A DNA stretch of 64,000 nt, from positions 186,001 through 250,000 of the forward strand of contig NZ_JARQXA010000003.1 of assembly GCF_029543155.1 (NCBI RefSeq). Direction: 5' to 3'. The translations under genes and the position numbers were made by a program. Shown here one piece after another: positions 62,516-64,000 of this stretch (its first letter is position 1; every line of letters begins with the position of its first letter). A model generated the notes under the pieces. It saw only the letters and a list, made by a program, of their open reading frames with translations, ran no database searches and was not told the origin of the DNA. Origin of the DNA: Sphingomonas sp. HITSZ_GF (GTDB lineage: Bacteria > Pseudomonadota > Alphaproteobacteria > Sphingomonadales > Sphingomonadaceae).

Positions 62516-62535
62516 TGAACTTTGGCCGCCCCGCC

Positions 62536-63276
62536 TTAGGTGGCGAAGCTCTTGACCAGCGACCCGGCGACCAGCGCCCAGCCATCGACCAGCACGAAGA
62601 AGATGATCTTCATCGGCAGCGATATCGTTGGTGGCGGCAGCATCATCATGCCCATCGCCATCAGCACCGCGGACACCGCCAGGTCGATCACCAGGAAAGG
62701 CAGCAGCAGCAGGAAACCGATCTCGAAGGCGCGGCGCAGCTCGGAGATCATGAAGGCCGGCGCTAGCGTGGTGAGCGGCGTCTCGGCACGGTTCTCGATC
62801 TTCTTGCCGCCCAGATCGGCGAACAGCTTGAGATCGCTATCCCGCACCTGGCCGAGCATGAACTTCTTGAACGGCTCGGCCGTGCGCTCGAACGCGACCT
62901 GCTCGGTGATCTTGCCCTTGGTGTAGGGATCGACGCCCTGCTCCCACGCCTTGTTGAAGGTGGGTGCCATCACGAAGAAGCTGAGGAACAGCGCCAGGCT
63001 GATGATCACCGGATTGGGCGGCACGCCCTGCGCGCCGATGCCGGTGCGCAGCAGCGACAGCGCCACCACCATGCGGGTGAAGCTGGTAACGGTCATCAGC
63101 AGGCCCGGGGCCAGGCTGAGCACCGTCAGCATCAGGACGAGCTGGATCGCCTTGGCCGAAAGCGCGCCGTCCGGCCCCGTGCCGCCGATGTTGATCGTCG
63201 TCCCCTTCGACTGGGCATAGGCCTCAGCCGGCAGCAGGACGAGGGCGGCGAACACCGCCGCAAGGATCTTACGCAT
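62536..63276 (-). CDS. fliP: Flagellar export-gate protein FliP
   Basis: 246 residues. A cleavable signal (MRKILAAVFAALVLLPAEAYA), helices with LSLAPGLLMTVTSFTRMVVALSLLR, the polar PxNxV loop VPPNPVIISLALFL, and two C-terminal helices (IGFLLLLPFLVIDLAVSAVLMAMGMMMLPP). It is part of the FliPQR gate of the flagellar type III export apparatus. Overlaps fliO by eight bases. Confidence 0.95.
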   Translation of the reverse strand: MRKILAAVFAALVLLPAEAYAQSKGTTINIGGTGPDGALSAKAIQLVLMLTVLSLAPGLLMTVTSFTRMVVALSLLRTGIGAQGVPPNPVIISLALFLSFFVMAPTFNKAWEQGVDPYTKGKITEQVAFERTAEPFKKFMLGQVRDSDLKLFADLGGKKIENRAETPLTTLAPAFMISELRRAFEIGFLLLLPFLVIDLAVSAVLMAMGMMMLPPPTISLPMKIIFFVLVDGWALVAGSLVKSFAT

Positions 63277-63847
63277 CGAGCGCGGCCCGGACCGCTGCGC
63301 GGTTCCACCGCGTGGTGTTGCGCGGTTCGCGGATGCGCTTGGGCGGCCGCGCCGCCGGCGTGGCGCAGGCGGCGACGACGGTGGTAGCGCGGCGATTGGT
63401 CGAAGTGCGCTTGGGCAGCTCGATCGACTTGGGAAGCTCGATCAGCTTCGAAATCTCGGGAAGCCTGGGCAGCTCGACGCGGTCGACGAGCTTGGCGAAA
63501 TTGCCGCGCAGCGCGGCAAGGTCTTCGGCCAGATTGGCGGCGGGCGCCGACTCGGCGGCCGCCTCGGGCTCGACCGGCTCGGGCGCGGCGATGCCGGTCT
63601 CGATCGTCGACTGCCCCTCGGGGCCGAACATCACCAGATGCTCCATGCCGTCGCGGCGGATCAGCGCAACCGAGCGCTTGCCGTCGACTGCGAGCCGCTC
63701 GACGATCTCGATCCGCTTGCGGCGCGAACTGGTCACGCGGCCGGGCAGCTTCACGTCATAGCGCTTCACGAACCACAGCGCGCCGGCGAGCATGCCGAGC
63801 ACGATCCCCAGCGCACCCAGGGTGCGCAGCATCGACAGGATATCCAT
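63269..63847 (-). CDS. fliO: Flagellar assembly protein FliO
   Basis: 192 residues. One N-terminal membrane helix (about 8-27), then the conserved KRIEIVERLAVDGKRSVALIRRDGMEHLVMFGP domain, and a long Pro/Arg/Lys-rich tail with LPKSIELPKR-like repeats. It helps assemble FliP. Located between fliN and fliP with overlaps at both ends. Confidence 0.9.
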   Translation of the reverse strand: MDILSMLRTLGALGIVLGMLAGALWFVKRYDVKLPGRVTSSRRKRIEIVERLAVDGKRSVALIRRDGMEHLVMFGPEGQSTIETGIAAPEPVEPEAAAESAPAANLAEDLAALRGNFAKLVDRVELPRLPEISKLIELPKSIELPKRTSTNRRATTVVAACATPAARPPKRIREPRNTTRWNRAAVRAALDA

Positions 63848-64000
63848 CAGTGGCGCTGCTTCTTCACGAGCTCGGTGATCTCGAGCGACATCACTTCGCC
63901 GTCGACCAGGACCACGCCCTTGGCGACCAGCTCGTCGTTCACATAGACGAGCGAGGGATCGTCCTGGCTGCTTTCGAGGGGGATCATCGCCCCGCGGCTC
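63847..64000 (-). CDS. fliN: Flagellar switch protein FliN (C-terminal 50 residues only)
   Basis: The frame runs off the end of the window. The visible part, with DPSLVYVNDELVAKGVVLVD and GEVMSLEITELV, is the end of the SpoA domain that forms the C ring. The stop overlaps the fliO start by one base. Confidence 0.85.
   Translation of the reverse strand, partial: SRGAMIPLESSQDDPSLVYVNDELVAKGVVLVDGEVMSLEITELVKKQRH

Overview
The window looks like a chromosomal segment of a high-GC alphaproteobacterium of the Sphingomonas type. Evidence is the flagellar regulator FlaF, the alphaproteobacterial CheA operon that includes a STAS protein and CheD, a PhoX phosphatase, a family 10 pectate lyase, an alginate-export-type porin, FixL/FixJ-like regulators and small dispersed palindromic repeats. 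No rRNA, CRISPR array, transposase or phage gene was seen. There is one tRNA, Pro(CGG).

Layout. 1-5434: the end of a CsgG-type outer-membrane gene, a pnuC/nicotinamide riboside kinase pair, a ferredoxin-NADP reductase, tRNA-Pro and a YheS-like ABC-F ATPase. 5435-7560: an orphan LexA-type box, a secreted pectate lyase and an unlisted 42-residue Pro-Lys-repeat protein. 7559-15260: a MacA/MacB-like ABC export operon transcribed away from a sigma-54-dependent response regulator and its histidine kinase. The region between them holds a perfect 14+14 bp palindrome, a full-consensus -24/-12 promoter, further sigma-54-like elements and a small membrane-protein ORF. 15333-16330: a ParDE toxin-antitoxin pair and an orphan gene.

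16375-30664: a type II secretion (T2SS) cluster split over both strands (gspK, gspJ and a periplasmic binding protein; gspN; gspF, E, M, L; gspG, H, I, C, D) followed by a second set of GspL/M/C-like inner-membrane proteins. Dispersed repeats lie inside this cluster and supply the leader of gspJ, a likely start codon of gspI and the ribosome-binding site of gspF. 30825-40685: a PhoX phosphatase with an Ig/PKD-like insert, small exported proteins, two amidohydrolases (one without the HxH metal motif), a FixL/FixJ-like pair and a degenerate receiver.

40804-64000: a surface and motility region. It holds an alginate-export-type porin, two tandem chemoreceptors, a degenerate gluzincin-like protein, flaF, a HAD-like protein with a methyltransferase, then motA-STAS-cheY-cheA-cheW-cheR-cheB-cheY-cheD-orphan-motB-fliL-pilZ, and on the other strand fliN-fliO-fliP. 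Five of these transcription units share a TCCTATAAT promoter-like element, which suggests that porin, receptors, FlaF, the modification pair and the motor/chemotaxis operon are co-expressed.

The strongest leads for new biology are the sigma-54 switch at 12.1-12.5 kb, the shared motility motif, the HAD/methyltransferase pair, the second T2SS platform set next to PhoX, and the repeats recruited into pseudopilin genes. All functions are inferred from sequence reading alone; no database search was run.
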